Origin: Bosea sp. AS-1
Lineage (GTDB): Bacteria; Pseudomonadota; Alphaproteobacteria; Rhizobiales; Beijerinckiaceae
Length of the DNA: 64,000 bases
Assembly (NCBI RefSeq): GCF_002220095.1
Contig: NZ_CP022372.1
Location: 778,501 to 842,500 of the forward strand
Direction: 5' to 3'
This document shows, piece by piece, positions 63,721-64,000 of this stretch. Position 1 is the first letter of the stretch. Every line of letters begins with the position of its first letter. The position numbers and the translations under genes were made by a program. The notes under the pieces were generated by a model that did no database searches, had not been told where the DNA came from, and saw only the letters and a program-made list of their open reading frames with translations.

Positions 63721-63857
63721 GTTCTCAGGGCGGGGCGAAATTCCCCACCGGCGGTATGCGGCCTTGGCCGCGAGCCCGCGAGCGCCTTCCGCGAGGAGGG
63801 GTCAGCAGATCAGGTGGGATGCCTGAGCCGACGGTCAGAGTCCGGATGAAAGAGAAC
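63721..63857 (+). ncRNA. FMN riboswitch (RFN element)
   Basis: Closing stem P1 GTTCTC (63721-63726) pairs with GAGAAC (63852-63857). The aptamer's conserved core is nearly complete: AGGGCGGGGCGAAATTCCCC, ACCGGCGGTA, GAGCCCGCGAGC, then TCAG...CTGAGCCGACGGTCAGAGTCCGGATGAAAGAG. It precedes the ribH start by 80 bases. The short hairpin at 63869-63885 (CCGCG/CGCGG) may be part of the expression platform; a Shine-Dalgarno-masking type is possible. Confidence 0.97.
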
Positions 63858-63937
63858 GTGCTGGCTTTCCGCGTCTCTGGCGCGGGATGCGGCCGTGATC
63901 GCCTTGGGTGACGTGTCTGTCGCGAAAGGAGATCACT

Positions 63938-64000
63938 GTGACACTCGCCCGTTATGCATTCATCAAAGCTGCCTGGCATGCCGACATCGTCGACCAGGCG
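63938..64000 (+). CDS. ribH: 6,7-dimethyl-8-ribityllumazine synthase (type II), N-terminal part
   Basis: Only the first 21 codons are here. The start is GTG 63938 with AAAGGAG at 63925-63931. The sequence Tyr-Ala-Phe-Ile-Lys-Ala-Ala-Trp-His-Ala-Asp-Ile-Val-Asp-Gln-Ala matches type II lumazine synthases such as Brucella RibH2 (Ile-Ala-Phe-Ile-Gln-Ala-Arg-Trp-His-Ala-Asp-Ile-Val-Asp-Glu-Ala). The enzyme makes the precursor of riboflavin. Its place under an FMN riboswitch agrees. Confidence 0.9.
   Translation, partial: MTLARYAFIKAAWHADIVDQA

Overview
The window is a high-GC, gene-dense chromosomal segment from an alphaproteobacterium, most likely of the order Hyphomicrobiales (a Bosea- or Methylobacterium-like organism; this is inference from gene content). 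Supporting traits are the F1 ATP synthase order atpH-A-G-D-C, a PutA that lacks the N-terminal DNA-binding domain and sits opposite an Lrp-type PutR, an ethylmalonyl-CoA mutase, a TTAA-N7-TTAA (CtrA-type) site, and a type II lumazine synthase behind an FMN riboswitch. I see no insertion sequence, prophage, CRISPR array or plasmid function.

Layout. 1-5260: end of atpH, then atpA, atpG, atpD, a 150-residue unknown gene, atpC and a strong terminator; a GC-rich hairpin follows each of atpA, atpG and atpD. 5290-11110: RppH, an ArsR regulator divergent from an old yellow enzyme, and putA divergent from putR. 11240-14010: a solitary NMT1-type binding protein and a CoA ligase. 14020-17594 (minus strand): D-Ala-D-Ala carboxypeptidase, a DMT exporter and a CobW GTPase with a His-rich loop. 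17810-29760: housekeeping and central metabolism (EamA transporter, thiolase, MFS, BolA, a J-domain protein, DUF1989, ethylmalonyl-CoA mutase, SleB-like lipoprotein, DUF1178, glutaredoxin, ComF, alkene reductase). 29999-30074: tRNA-Glu(CTC).

From about 30 kb onward the content is mostly accessory catabolism and transport. In order there are: amidohydrolase/MFS/LysR; an asparagine synthetase opposite a complete OsmVWXY-type ABC operon; a P-loop protein and a small lipoprotein; a nitrite assimilation operon (nirC, siroheme nitrite reductase, and an unusual reductase with an Fe-S domain in place of the FMN domain); an AtuA-type operon with a solitary family-5 binding protein and a NylB-like hydrolase; hchA-luxR-SDR; and a sugar-acid cluster (enolase-superfamily dehydratase, family-1 binding protein, uronate dehydrogenase, aldose epimerase, SnoaL-like protein, RraA-like aldolase) opposite an IclR regulator fused to a degenerate SMP-30 beta-propeller. 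The window closes with DHDPS-like/YggS opposite a MocR regulator, then the FMN riboswitch and the start of ribH.

The most unusual items are the IclR-propeller fusion, whose SMP-30 metal ligands all appear to be replaced; the unknown gene and hairpins inside the atp operon; the Fe-S/FNR nitrite reductase partner; and a palindrome made of rare codons inside the DMT gene that may be an operator for cobW.
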